This document shows positions 1-8,553 of a stretch of DNA of 64,000 bases, piece by piece. This DNA is from Paenibacillus sabinae T27 (GTDB taxonomy: Bacteria; Bacillota; Bacilli; Paenibacillales; Paenibacillaceae). Location: contig NZ_CP004078.1 of assembly GCF_000612505.1 (NCBI RefSeq), positions 395,001 through 459,000 of the forward strand. The letters are read 5' to 3'. The position numbers and the translations under genes are program-made. The notes beneath the pieces were generated by a model. The model was not told the DNA's origin. It searched no databases and saw only the letters and a list, made by a program, of their open reading frames with translations. How positions within the stretch are numbered: the first letter of the stretch is position 1; each line of letters starts with the position of its first letter.

Positions 1-153
1 CGCTTATCTATTTGTCTTCTTGGACTATAAAATTCCTGAATTGGGCTCAATGATACAAGTATAACGCAAAGTACGGATAATCACACTTTTCATACGCTCC
101 CCTGATATTGACCGGGTGTAATCGGTGTCTCATCGCAAACCGGAAGGTTTCGT

Positions 154-159
154 TATAAT
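154..159 (+). promoter_or_regulatory. possible -10 element
   Basis: A perfect TATAAT lies 66 bases upstream of the chosen start of the membrane-protein gene. No good -35 hexamer is visible at 16-18 bp, so this is only a candidate. The first 150 bases of the window show no supportable gene. Confidence 0.35.
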
Positions 160-225
160 GAGAGCAAAGGATGACCGCCCGTCTTGCGGGCCGCCCAATT
201 CAAGTATGGAAGCGGGGAAAAAGGA

Positions 226-798
226 ATGAGTCAACGGGTAAACCGGACGGTGAAGCCGGGCGTGGGATCGGAAGAGAAGGAAGCGGAAAGACGGCCGCCC
301 TCTGTGCTGTTTCTTTATGTTTTGCAGGCCTTTTTGGGCCTGGGAGCCATCGCCGGAGGGGTGATGCTCATCATCGATCCAAGCGGGAGCATGATGGGGA
401 TGCCGGCGGATATCGTGCTGAAGCGGTCGCCTTTTTCCGATTATTTATTTCCGGGTATTATCCTGCTGGCGGTGTTCGGATTATTTCCGTTTCTTGTGCT
501 GTATGGTATGGTCAAAAAACCGCGCTGGGCATGGGCCGACACCCTTACTCCCTTTAAAGAGCTGCATTCCTCCTGGGCGCTATCCTTATATGTGGGATTT
601 GGCCAGATAATCTGGATCATGGTGGAGACGTACATTATGAACTCGGTCAGCCTCGTGCATGTATTTTATATGAGCCTTGGGCTGCTCATTCAGATTGTGA
701 CGCTTCTTCCTTCCGTGCAGCGGTTTTTTCTGCTGCCTCCCGGGCGGGGAAGCCATTTGCCGGATCGGGAGGCAGGCAGCTACAAGGTAAACCTGTGA
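226..798 (+). CDS. multipass membrane protein of unknown function
   Basis: A 190-residue protein that I do not recognise as a named family. After a charged N-terminus of about 28 residues there are four hydrophobic stretches, near residues 32-52, 72-97, 118-140 and 144-162, separated by short loops, which suggests a four-helix integral membrane protein. The ATG at 226 is preferred over the in-frame ATG at 184 because it follows AAAAAGGA at normal spacing. It is followed after 53 bases by the acetyltransferase gene on the same strand, so the two may be co-transcribed. No catalytic or binding motif is evident. Confidence 0.7.
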   Translation: MSQRVNRTVKPGVGSEEKEAERRPPSVLFLYVLQAFLGLGAIAGGVMLIIDPSGSMMGMPADIVLKRSPFSDYLFPGIILLAVFGLFPFLVLYGMVKKPRWAWADTLTPFKELHSSWALSLYVGFGQIIWIMVETYIMNSVSLVHVFYMSLGLLIQIVTLLPSVQRFFLLPPGRGSHLPDREAGSYKVNL

Positions 799-851
799 TA
801 GACGGGTCTAACGTATAACGCACAGCTATAGATACGATTGGAGATTGTTTT

Positions 852-1652
852 ATGGAAGAAATCAAAGGGAATTTAATCACCGTACGGACCCTGGCGGAGG
901 ATTTCCGGCGTCTTGGCCTGCGCGAAGGGATGACGGTGCTGCTGCATTCTTCGTTCAAATCGCTGGGTAAATGGGTGGCGGGCGGGCCCGTCGCCGTGAT
1001 TCTGGCGCTGGAGGAAGCGCTGGGCGAAGACGGAACGCTCATCATGCCGACACATTCGACCGATCTCACCGATCCTTCGGGCTGGATCAATCCCCCGGTT
1101 CCGAAGGAGTGGTGGGATTCGATCCGGGAGGAGATGCCGCCCTACGATCCCGGGTTGACGCTTCCGCGCGGGATGGGCGTTATACCGGAAACGTTTCGCA
1201 AGCAGACGAGGGTGCGGCGCAGCGGGCATCCGCTCTATTCCTTCGCCGGCTGGGGCAAGCATGCCGATACGGTTACCGCCGGACATGAACTGCCCTACGG
1301 TCTGGGAGACGGATCGCCGCTTGGGCGTCTATACGATCTGGATGGGATGGTGCTGCTGCTCGGTGTAGGGCATTTAAACAACACCTCCATGCATCTTGCA
1401 GAGTACCGTGCCGCTTACCGTGGAAAAAAAGAAGTTGAAGCCGGCGCCCCGATCACCGAGAACGGGACGAGAAGATGGGCGCGGTTTCCCGATCTGGAAT
1501 GGAACTCGGATGATTTCGGCCGCATCGGCGAGGACTTTGAACGGGAAACCGGGCTGGTCCGTCAGGGCCTGGTCGCGGCAGCGCCTGCCAAGCTGATGTC
1601 CCAGCGGGCCGTTGTGGATTATGCCGTACGGTGGCTTGAACAGCGGCGTTAG
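852..1652 (+). CDS. AAC(3)-family N-acetyltransferase (YokD-like)
   Basis: A 266-residue protein of the Antibiotic_NAT / aminoglycoside 3-N-acetyltransferase family, which transfers acetyl from acetyl-CoA to an amino group. The family signature is visible: HSSFKSLG near residue 34, a PTHS block near residue 65, GHPLYSFAGWG near residue 120, and LLLGVGHLNNTSMHLAE near residue 165. Length matches the family (about 260-280). Chromosomal Bacillales members of this type often have unproven substrates, so resistance should not be assumed. A strong hairpin terminator follows 37 bases after the stop codon. Start is the ATG following GGAGATTG. Confidence 0.85.
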   Translation: MEEIKGNLITVRTLAEDFRRLGLREGMTVLLHSSFKSLGKWVAGGPVAVILALEEALGEDGTLIMPTHSTDLTDPSGWINPPVPKEWWDSIREEMPPYDPGLTLPRGMGVIPETFRKQTRVRRSGHPLYSFAGWGKHADTVTAGHELPYGLGDGSPLGRLYDLDGMVLLLGVGHLNNTSMHLAEYRAAYRGKKEVEAGAPITENGTRRWARFPDLEWNSDDFGRIGEDFERETGLVRQGLVAAAPAKLMSQRAVVDYAVRWLEQRR

Positions 1653-1688
1653 GCGTTTTCGGCTGCTGAGGCCGACAATCCGCATGGC

Positions 1689-1727
1689 AAAAGGTCCAAC
1701 CGGCTATTCCCGGTTGGACCTTTTTTT
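1689..1727 (+). terminator. intrinsic terminator after the AAC(3)-like gene
   Basis: An inverted repeat, AAGGTCCAACCGG with CCGGTTGGACCTT around a short CTATT loop, runs into seven T. The stem is also A-flanked on the other side, so it could help end serS transcription from the opposite strand. Confidence 0.85.
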
Positions 1728-1832
1728 CAGTGTTAGGCAAGCCGGCGGCGCCCGTCCCGGCCCCGATCATCCCGAACGGATCCCTGGAATGGGGCGGTAA
1801 CCGCCATGGGCCGCCTAACCTCGCGCGCCGTC

Positions 1833-3125
1833 TTACAGCGCCGTCTGCGGCGCGGGAATAACCTCCCGCCCGTCCATATACTTCCGCAAAGCCTGCGGAA
1901 TATAAATCGAGCCGTCCTCCCGCTGGTGGTTCTCCAGCAGCGGGATAAGGATGCGCGGCGTGGCCGCCGCCGTATTGTTCAGCGTGTGGCAGTATCGCGC
2001 CCTGCCGCCCGCGTCCCGGTAGCGGATATTCGAGCGGCGGGCCTGGAAATCCAGTAGATTCGACGCCGAGTGCGTCTCTCCGTAGGCGCTGCGCCCCGGC
2101 ATCCACGTCTCGATGTCGTACTGCTTGTGCGTCTTCAGCGACATGTCGCCGGTGCAGACGGCCACGACGCGGTAGGGCAGCTCCAGCAGCTGCAAAATAT
2201 GCTCGGCGTTCGCCAAAATCTCCTGCAGCATGCGCTCCGAAACCTCCGGGTCGTTCTCGCACAGGACAACCTGCTCGATCTTCGAGAACTGGTGCACGCG
2301 GTACAGCCCGCGCACGTCACGTCCCGCCGAGCCGACCTCGCGCCGGAAGCAGGGCGATATCCCGGCCAGTCTCATCGGCTCCGTCAAGTCAACGATTTCG
2401 TCGCTGTACAGCGAGACAAGCGGTACCTCCGAGGTGCCCGCAAGCCAGCGGTTCTCGCCGCTCAGCTCATAGGTCTGGTCCATCCCGCTGGGGAAGAAGC
2501 CCGTGCGTTCAAGCGTCTCCGGGCGGACGATTGCCGGTACGTCCATAACCGTGAACCCTCTGGCGGTCAGTACATCAAGCGCGAGCCGCTGCACGGCGAG
2601 ATGCAGATATACCCCGGTTCCCTTGAGCGTATAGCTGCGGGGCCCGCCCGCCTTGACGCCGCGCGGAATGTCAATAATGTCATGCAGCTCGCCAAGCTCC
2701 ACATGATCCCGGGGCTCAAAGCCGAAGGCCGGAAGCTCCCCGAAGCGCCGGACCTCCACATTGTCCTTGTCGCTCTCGCCGATCGGCGTATCTTTCGACA
2801 CGGGATTTGGAGCCAGGAGCATTAGCTCCCGGCATTTGGTCTCCGCTTCAGCCAGCCGCGGTTCCAGATCAGCCAACCTTCCGCCGATCTCCCTTACCTG
2901 TTCCTTGGCCGCTTCACCCTCCGCAAGCTTCCCCTGCCGCAGCAGCGACTCCACTTCCTTGGTCAGCGCATTGCGCCGCGTCCGGAGATCTTCCGTCTCC
3001 CGGCGCCGCTCGCGCCGGCGGTCATCCCATTCCAGCAGCTCACCTAGCGGAAAATCAACCTTTTTCCACTTGGCCGTCTGTCTGACAAGCTCCGCATTTT
3101 CCCTGATCCAACCCATGTCCAGCAT
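1833..3125 (-). CDS. serS: seryl-tRNA synthetase
   Basis: A 430-residue class II aminoacyl-tRNA synthetase that charges tRNA-Ser in the cytoplasm. An N-terminal helical arm (about residues 1-110, MLDMGWIREN onward, rich in Arg and Glu) is followed by the catalytic domain, with TSEVPL, the motif 2 block FRREVGSAGRDVRGLYR and the motif 3 region ending NNTAAATPRILIP near the C-terminus. The reading frame stays open 65 codons further upstream, but the ATG at 3125 follows AAAAAGGAGCG and the upstream sequence is the T-box leader, so 3125 is the start. Length fits the family (about 425). It is transcribed alone under T-box control. Confidence 0.96.
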   Translation of the reverse strand: MLDMGWIRENAELVRQTAKWKKVDFPLGELLEWDDRRRERRRETEDLRTRRNALTKEVESLLRQGKLAEGEAAKEQVREIGGRLADLEPRLAEAETKCRELMLLAPNPVSKDTPIGESDKDNVEVRRFGELPAFGFEPRDHVELGELHDIIDIPRGVKAGGPRSYTLKGTGVYLHLAVQRLALDVLTARGFTVMDVPAIVRPETLERTGFFPSGMDQTYELSGENRWLAGTSEVPLVSLYSDEIVDLTEPMRLAGISPCFRREVGSAGRDVRGLYRVHQFSKIEQVVLCENDPEVSERMLQEILANAEHILQLLELPYRVVAVCTGDMSLKTHKQYDIETWMPGRSAYGETHSASNLLDFQARRSNIRYRDAGGRARYCHTLNNTAAATPRILIPLLENHQREDGSIYIPQALRKYMDGREVIPAPQTAL

Positions 3126-3144
3126 AACCGTTCGCTCCTTTTTG

Positions 3145-3370
3145 TAAAAAAATACAAAAAACGCCCTCATCCATGGGACGAGGAGCGTCAGCTCGCGGTG
3201 CCACCCAGGTTGACCGAATCCTAGCCTAAATCGGCATGTATTCGATCCTCTTTGGTCTTCGCGGTAACGGGCGAAACCCGGTAAACTTAGAGAGCGGTCA
3301 TGATGCCGCCCCGGTCGCAAACGCCTCGCGGTTGGATGCCGGTCATTAGCCTGATCGGGATGTGATGTTG
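3145..3370 (-). promoter_or_regulatory. T-box leader of serS
   Basis: On the minus strand the leader contains the T-box core GGGTGGCACCGCGAGC (3191-3206). It is followed directly by a terminator hairpin (ACGCTCCTC pairing with GAGGGCGT) and a U-run at 3145-3190. This is the antiterminator/terminator layout in which uncharged tRNA-Ser permits read-through into serS. A stem with UACCGGG and CCGUUA lies near 3265-3295. I could not assign the specifier codon with certainty. Confidence 0.93.
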
Positions 3371-3376
3371 CCGTTT

Positions 3377-3405
3377 AGTATAGCGCAGGGAGAAGCCGAT
3401 GGCAA
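3377..3405 (-). promoter_or_regulatory. serS promoter
   Basis: On the minus strand, TTGCCA (3400-3405) and TATACT (3377-3382) are separated by 17 bp. This is a sigma-A-type promoter placed directly upstream of the T-box leader. Confidence 0.8.
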
Positions 3406-4048
3406 GAAGGGAGGAGCGGAAGTATTGGCTCGTCCGTACAGAAGGCTTGGTAAAATGAGCGGATGACCAATACAGATTCCTATGTTCAATCTGATGCGTT
3501 ATGTTCGATCTGATGCGTTAGGGCATGTTTGCTTGGAACTGCCCGTCTGGCTGGCAAAACGGCTCAAGTGCAGTTTTTTTCCATCAAAAGCGTCGGTTAT
3601 CATGAAGTTCCTGAGATTATGCAGGAATTTCAACTGTGTGGAATGAATTTGAGGTTGAACAAGCCCCAAAACTGCACATTTACAGGCGCTTTACCCGTGG
3701 CTGCTTCAAATGGAAAAAAAGATGCACTATTTCAGGTTTTCTGCCCTACCCTGCTCACCCGCGTCTCATTGAAGTTCGTATCGCATGTTTAGTTTGCCCG
3801 CCGCTCCGGCTGAAGCCATCAACCCTTCTTTCTTGCGGGGTGCTATTCCAGAAGAGGTTTGTCGAATTCGAACAGCCGTGCAGTAATTGATGCTTAAAGG
3901 AGCCTCTCGTCAAGGTCTCGTTATTTGCCGACGCTTTTCAAGCTTGAGAGCCCGTCCGCGTTGACATGGGCAGGTCCCCTTTGTTACGATAATTAAAATT
4001 TAAGTATTATTGTCGGAAGTACGGGCCGGCTAAAGCCCGAGCAGACAG
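3406..4048. other. gene-free stretch with short repeats
   Basis: About 640 bases with no convincing gene. Two open frames at 3529-3792 and 3636-3890 lack ribosome-binding sites and resemble nothing I recognise. The stretch holds a 19-bp tandem duplication (TATGTTCRATCTGATGCGT at 3481-3518) and a 10-bp inverted repeat, GTGCAGTTTT at 3568 and AAAACTGCAC at 3668, exactly 100 bp apart. It may be a decayed element or an interspersed repeat. Confidence 0.5.
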
Positions 4049-4061
4049 AAGAGGTGGAAAA

Positions 4062-4616
4062 GTGGCCAAGATTGTGATAATCAACGGGACGCCGTCCCTT
4101 GTATCGCGCATCAATGCGGTGATTGAGCACGCCGAGCATGCGCTTCTGGGCAAAGGATTTGAAGCCAGCCGGATCAATGTGGCGGAACTGCCGCCGGAGG
4201 ATCTGATTCATACGAAGTTTGAGAGCGAAGCGATCGTCAAGGCGAACGGGCTTGTAGCCGAAGCGGATGCGCTCGTCATTGTCAGTCCGGTGTATAAGGC
4301 ATCCTATACCGGTGTGCTCAAGACGTTCCTCGATCTCATTCCCCAGAAAGGCCTTGCCGGCAAAATCGTGCTCCCGCTCTTCATGGGCGGCAGTCTGGCG
4401 CATCTGCTGACGATCGACTATGCGCTGAAGCCGGTGCTGTCCGTGCTCGGCGCGCGCCACATTCTGGGCGGCGTATACGCCGTCGATTCCCAGGTCGTGC
4501 GGAACGATCAGGGCGTGGTGGAGATCGCGGAAGAGCTGCAGCTGCGGCTGAACAATGCGCTGGAGGAATTTGCAGAAGAGACGGAGCTGAAAGCGGCGCG
4601 CAAGGCGCAGGGCTAA
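4062..4616 (+). CDS. ssuE: SsuE-like NAD(P)H-dependent FMN reductase
   Basis: A 184-residue flavodoxin-fold protein of the NADPH-dependent FMN reductase family. Features are an N-terminal KIVIINGTPS phosphate-binding loop, VSPVYKASYTGVLKTFLDL near residues 75-93, and LPLFMGGSLAHLL near residue 106, which closely follow SsuE. SsuE supplies reduced FMN to an alkanesulfonate monooxygenase, but no ssu transporter or monooxygenase is in the window, so the partner is unknown. The start is a GTG at 4062 preceded by AGAGGTGG. It is a single-gene unit ending at a strong terminator. The gene symbol is by resemblance. Confidence 0.82.
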   Translation: MAKIVIINGTPSLVSRINAVIEHAEHALLGKGFEASRINVAELPPEDLIHTKFESEAIVKANGLVAEADALVIVSPVYKASYTGVLKTFLDLIPQKGLAGKIVLPLFMGGSLAHLLTIDYALKPVLSVLGARHILGGVYAVDSQVVRNDQGVVEIAEELQLRLNNALEEFAEETELKAARKAQG

Positions 4617-4671
4617 CCGGCTTGAACGAGGGGCCCGTGCCGGAAGCGACCGCTCCATTTCTAACAGGTAG

Positions 4672-4704
4672 AGACATCCCGAAAGGGGTGTCTTTATTTT
4701 TTTA
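4672..4704 (+). terminator. intrinsic terminator after ssuE
   Basis: AGACATCCC and GGGGTGTCT form a 9-bp stem around a GAAA loop, followed by a T-rich tract. Confidence 0.9.
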
Positions 4705-4805
4705 TATACTACTTAATTCATTGACTCCAAAAAATAATCATGTTAGATTTCATAGTAATTAACTAGGAATAGTCTAGATTAAAGATGGATGTAGGGGGAA
4801 AGGTC

Positions 4806-6950
4806 ATGAGCTCATGGGTTGGTTCACGTAAAACGAAGAATATATGGAGGTTTTTTGGACTCCAGCCGGGAATCGCTTTACTCAACAGATTGTCTTTTCT
4901 GGGTAAGTTCACTCTGATCGGAATAGCCGTACTTGTGCCGGTGTTTGTATTGGCTGGGCAATCCGCGGTCGAATCCCGAAGCTCGGTTGCGGTTACGAAG
5001 GTTCAGATCGAGGGACTGAAGGCAGTGGAAATAACGGGAGGACTTTTGAGGCTGATGGAGCGGCATTCGATCGTACAGGCAGGTACTTATGCGGGGGTGC
5101 CGGATAACGGAGAGCTAAAGAACTCCGAAGCCGAGATCGACCGGTCGCTGGAGTCTCTTAAGACCCAACTGGTCGCCTTTCCAAGCGACGCTTCCCTTCA
5201 GGAGAAATGGAAGGCTTACCAGGACCAATGGAACGCAGTTAAAAAAGAAGGCCCCAATTTGAGACGCCTGGAAAGTCTCGACGTACATATGCAGCTGTTG
5301 AACCAGACGGTGGAGCTGATCGACCTTCTGGGGGTGAAGTCGGAGCTCTTGCTGGAGAGTGATCCCGAATTGTTCCTGATCAAAGAAGAGACTCTCCGCA
5401 AATTCCCTTCGTTCCTGCATCAGCTCGGATTGTTTCAGGTGGATACGCTGACCGCGGCAGCGCAGACCACCATTGATGATGTGGTCAAGAACACGATAGC
5501 CGCCGACTGGGATTCCGTGCAGAGCGGCTGGAACCGTATTTATTCGCCGACTGGCGGCGCCGCAGGCCAGGATGAGTCGCTGGGAGCGGTGAGAGCCGGG
5601 GATGCGGGGACACAGGAGAGTGTTGCGCTTGCGCTGGACAAGGTGGAATCCGGAGTGCTGCTGCCGCTTAAGGTCTCACTGAATCAGGGTGAATGGCTGG
5701 AGCTGTCGGAGAATGCGCTGAACCGTTCGTTTGCGCAGTGGAATGCACGAATCGGCTGGGTCAATGACCGATTGGAGCAGCAGGTTCAGGATCGCAACCG
5801 GCAGGTCTTCTGGACCCAACTGATCGGCGGAGCGGCCATTCTGTTCTCGCTGTATTTGTTCACGGCGCTTTACCGGTCGATTACCCGGGTAGTGACCGAG
5901 ATCAAGCAGACGGCCTCCCGGATGGCCGACGGGGATCTATCCGTCCGGTTTCATGTCGATACCAAGGATGAGCTAAAGGTGATTGCCAACAGCTTTAATC
6001 ATATAGCCGAGTCGTTCAAGTCCGTTCTGACCGAAATCGGCCAGTCTTCCAGCCAATTGGCGGCCTCTGCCGAGCAGTTGTCCCAAAGCGCCAAGCAAAC
6101 CTCCAAAGCGTCCGGGCATATCGCGGGAATTACTGAAAAAATCGCCGACGGCGCCGGTCTTCAGGTGCTGAAGGTGGAAGAAAGCGTACATACCATTCAT
6201 GAGGTGGCAGCGCAAATTCAGGAAATCTCCGAGCGCGCCATTTCGGTTGCCGAAACAACGTCCACCGCCTCCCTCAAATCGTCCAAAGGCGGGGAAGCCG
6301 TTCGGACCGTCACTGAACAGATGAAGTCCATCACCGGCTCCGTCGACAGGGTCGGGAAGGTCATTGCCCGGCTGTCATCCATATCCCAGCAAGTCGGGCA
6401 AATGAATGAGGACATTACGCAATTGTCGCAGCAGACTCATTTATTGTCGCTGAACGCCGCCATTGAAGCGGCCAGGGCGGGAGAGCACGGACGCGGCTTC
6501 TCGGTAGTCGCCGAGGAGGTCAAGAATCTGGCCGAGCAATCTTCCCGTTCCGCCGAACAGATCGCCGGTCTCATTCAGACCATTCGATCCGACATCGGCC
6601 ATGCGGCAAATTCCATGCAGGAGGCAACGAAGGAGGTGGATCTGGGCATGGAGCTTGTCCATACGGCGGGCAGCTTGTTCACCGAGATCGAACATTATGT
6701 CGACGAGGTGAAGAATCAGGTTCAGGAAGTATCGGCGGCCACCCAGCAAATCTCAGCCGGTACAGGGTATGTCGTGCAGTCGATTCAAGGCATCTCCGAC
6801 GTAGCGAATACCACCGCATCCGGAACCCAGGACGTCTCCGCCGCGGCCGAGCAGCAGCTCGCATCGATGGAAGAGATGTCCTCGTCCTTCCATGCTGTAA
6901 CCGATATGGCAGAAGGGATGCAGGTGCTGGTAAACCGCTTCCGGGTATAG
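4806..6950 (+). CDS. methyl-accepting chemotaxis protein
   Basis: A 714-residue transmembrane chemoreceptor that signals to CheA/CheW at the inner face of the membrane. Order of parts: a cytoplasmic start with TM1 at about residues 35-52; an extracytoplasmic sensor of about 280 residues that I cannot assign to a ligand; TM2 near 333-353; a HAMP linker ([14 protein letters not shown]); then a long helical signalling domain with the conserved tip [19 protein letters not shown] near residue 553. The ATG at 4806 follows GGGGGAAAGG and is preferred over the in-frame ATG at 4785, which lacks a site. No che gene is adjacent, so this is an orphan receptor. A terminator follows. Confidence 0.93.
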   Translation: MSSWVGSRKTKNIWRFFGLQPGIALLNRLSFLGKFTLIGIAVLVPVFVLAGQSAVESRSSVAVTKVQIEGLKAVEITGGLLRLMERHSIVQAGTYAGVPDNGELKNSEAEIDRSLESLKTQLVAFPSDASLQEKWKAYQDQWNAVKKEGPNLRRLESLDVHMQLLNQTVELIDLLGVKSELLLESDPELFLIKEETLRKFPSFLHQLGLFQVDTLTAAAQTTIDDVVKNTIAADWDSVQSGWNRIYSPTGGAAGQDESLGAVRAGDAGTQESVALALDKVESGVLLPLKVSLNQGEWLELSENALNRSFAQWNARIGWVNDRLEQQVQDRNRQVFWTQLIGGAAILFSLYLFTALYRSITRVVTEIKQTASRMADGDLSVRFHVDTKDELKVIANSFNHIAESFKSVLTEIGQSSSQLAASAEQLSQSAKQTSKASGHIAGITEKIADGAGLQVLKVEESVHTIHEVAAQIQEISERAISVAETTSTASLKSSKGGEAVRTVTEQMKSITGSVDRVGKVIARLSSISQQVGQMNEDITQLSQQTHLLSLNAAIEAARAGEHGRGFSVVAEEVKNLAEQSSRSAEQIAGLIQTIRSDIGHAANSMQEATKEVDLGMELVHTAGSLFTEIEHYVDEVKNQVQEVSAATQQISAGTGYVVQSIQGISDVANTTASGTQDVSAAAEQQLASMEEMSSSFHAVTDMAEGMQVLVNRFRV

Positions 6951-7010
6951 AAGCCCGTTTCCCGCCGACCTGTCCCCACCGCCCTGTGAAATAAACCTTG
7001 CAGCGCCGGC

Positions 7011-7055
7011 AAACGAACCCATTCTTTCGCTTTCTGCGGGAATGGGTTCGTTTTT
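7011..7055 (+). terminator. intrinsic terminator after the chemoreceptor gene
   Basis: AACGAACCCATTC pairs with GAATGGGTTCGTT around a short spacer and is followed by T5. It lies 27 bases before the convergent oxidoreductase-like gene. Confidence 0.88.
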
Positions 7056-7082
7056 GGGCTTTAGACGTTTGGCGGCTGTATT

Positions 7083-8204
7083 TTAGTTCATAGGCTCCGT
7101 TGATTGTCTCGTCCCGGTATCGGCGGCTCTTTGTACCGCGTCGATCAATGTATGGGCGGCCAGTGCCGTATGGAAATCGGGAGCCAGGCGGGAGTTGTTC
7201 TCCAGATCGCTGTAAATTTCCCTGTACAGCCCGGCCAGATTAAATGCGGGACCCGCTGGCAGACCCGAAGGCTGCAAAATATACTGTGGAGGAATGGGCA
7301 GATCGCCGAAGGCTTTGTTGCCCGGCTGCGCTCCCTTCAGCGTGAAAGAGTCGATCTGAAACATGAAGTTCTCGTTCGATTGCAGGATCAAGTCGCCTTC
7401 CGTCCCGTTTATTTCAATCGAGAAATGTCCGATGTGGGTGTTGCGGATATGGGTATTCATAATCGCTCCGCCCGCCAGTTTGCCGATGATGACCACATGA
7501 TCGGGCGAGGTGGCTTGAACGACCTCTCCTGTTTCAATCGTGGGTATCCGCTCAGCCTGTGTCTCCAGAACCGCCGACACTTCTGAGAAGGGGCCAAGCA
7601 GATACGTCAGCCCATCCAGCAAGTGCCCAGCGGCTATTGTTAGATGGTTCGCTCCGTTTGTCTTGTCCAGCAAATAGACTCGGGATTGAGGGATCTGCTT
7701 TGACCGTGAAGGGAAGAGAGGCAGCGCGTAGCTGCAGTGTACGGCCCGGATTTCCCCGATGTATCCTTCGGCAATCAAGTCTTTCAGGTAGCGGACAGCC
7801 GGGTTGGCCCGGGACTGAAGTCCGGCAAAATGACGGACCCCCTTTTCTTCTGATGCATGGAGCAAATCAGCCGCCTCAGCGGACGATCGTCCGAGCGGAA
7901 ACTCGCAAAGGACGGATTTTCCGACCTGCAGCGCGGTTTGTACCAGCTTCTTATGCTCGGGTACTTTAACCGCGATCGTTACCAGATCGACATCCGGATG
8001 GATGGCCAGCTCATACGGATCGGTAAAAGCATGGGGGATGCCAAAATGCTTCGCCGTTTCATCAGCGCTGTCTTGACGGGTGGTGCAAACGGCGGCCGCC
8101 TGAAATTCAGGAAGCGCGAGCAATGCCGGAAGGTGGGCAAGTGCTCCCCAGGACCCGTTCATATTCGCACCAATGACACCGACTCCCCGTTTGTTTATTT
8201 TCAT
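7083..8204 (-). CDS. Gfo/Idh/MocA-family protein, Gal80-like
   Basis: A 373-residue protein with an N-terminal Rossmann nucleotide-binding domain (GVGVIGANMNGSWG) and a C-terminal Gfo/Idh/MocA alpha/beta domain. Family enzymes are NAD(P)-dependent sugar or inositol dehydrogenases with an EKP motif whose Lys lies in the active site. Here that position reads CEFPLG, so the Lys is replaced. This resembles yeast Gal80, a non-catalytic NAD(P)-binding regulator. The protein may therefore bind dinucleotide without oxidising a sugar, which is an inference. It is a single gene facing the chemoreceptor, with no sugar operon beside it. Confidence 0.82.
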   Translation of the reverse strand: MKINKRGVGVIGANMNGSWGALAHLPALLALPEFQAAAVCTTRQDSADETAKHFGIPHAFTDPYELAIHPDVDLVTIAVKVPEHKKLVQTALQVGKSVLCEFPLGRSSAEAADLLHASEEKGVRHFAGLQSRANPAVRYLKDLIAEGYIGEIRAVHCSYALPLFPSRSKQIPQSRVYLLDKTNGANHLTIAAGHLLDGLTYLLGPFSEVSAVLETQAERIPTIETGEVVQATSPDHVVIIGKLAGGAIMNTHIRNTHIGHFSIEINGTEGDLILQSNENFMFQIDSFTLKGAQPGNKAFGDLPIPPQYILQPSGLPAGPAFNLAGLYREIYSDLENNSRLAPDFHTALAAHTLIDAVQRAADTGTRQSTEPMN

Positions 8205-8376
8205 AACCCCAACTCCTTGTGAATGGAATGTTTGTTAGGTTAAAATGCGGCTATAACGTTACGATAGTACAAGTACTGAGTTAATGTAAGTGGGCACTTT
8301 TTTGTTCCCAGGCGGGAGTATGACGGGAAACATAACTGGGGATAGGCTCGAAAGAGGCCTGCATCCCGGATACCGG

Positions 8377-8421
8377 AATAGCAGCAAGTATCCAATAACC
8401 GGGGACTTGCTGCTATTTTTT
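8377..8421 (+). terminator. terminator-like hairpin in the ABC-operon leader
   Basis: AATAGCAGCAAGT pairs with ACTTGCTGCTATT, followed by T5. It points rightward but no rightward gene lies between the previous terminator and it. It may be an attenuator in a leader of the ABC transporter operon, or a relic. Confidence 0.65.
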
Positions 8422-8480
8422 GTAAGCTGCAGTTTTTTTGAGGGAATATCGGCGGATTTCGATTCTTACGCCACTGCTTC

Positions 8481-8498
8481 CAGTTCATTTTCAGTTCA
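8481..8498 (+). promoter_or_regulatory. possible response-regulator site (direct repeat)
   Basis: CAGTTCA occurs at 8481-8487 and again at 8492-8498, an 11-bp period as expected for tandem half-sites of an OmpR-type regulator. It lies 55 bases upstream of the transporter whose operon encodes such a regulator, which suggests autoregulation. Inference only. Confidence 0.4.
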
Positions 8499-8553
8499 CA
8501 TTGAACGGGTAGGATGTAGGCAGGAAGAGAAACGGATAAGTGGAGGATGAAGC

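Larger units (their letters stand above)
8205..8553. other. divergent control region with an orphan hairpin
   Basis: This stretch separates the Gal80-like gene (left) from the ABC transporter operon (right). It holds a terminator-like hairpin at 8377-8421 that no rightward gene precedes, and a direct repeat at 8481-8498. A small palindrome, TAACGTTA, lies at 8253-8260 close to the Gal80-like gene. No coding sequence is evident. Confidence 0.5.

Noticed and set aside
852..1652. Acquired aminoglycoside resistance gene
   Set aside because: No mobile element or resistance context is present; chromosomal Bacillales homologues of this family often have other or unknown substrates.
3529..3890. Two overlapping open frames as genes
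   Set aside because: No ribosome-binding site, no recognisable protein features, and a context of short repeats.
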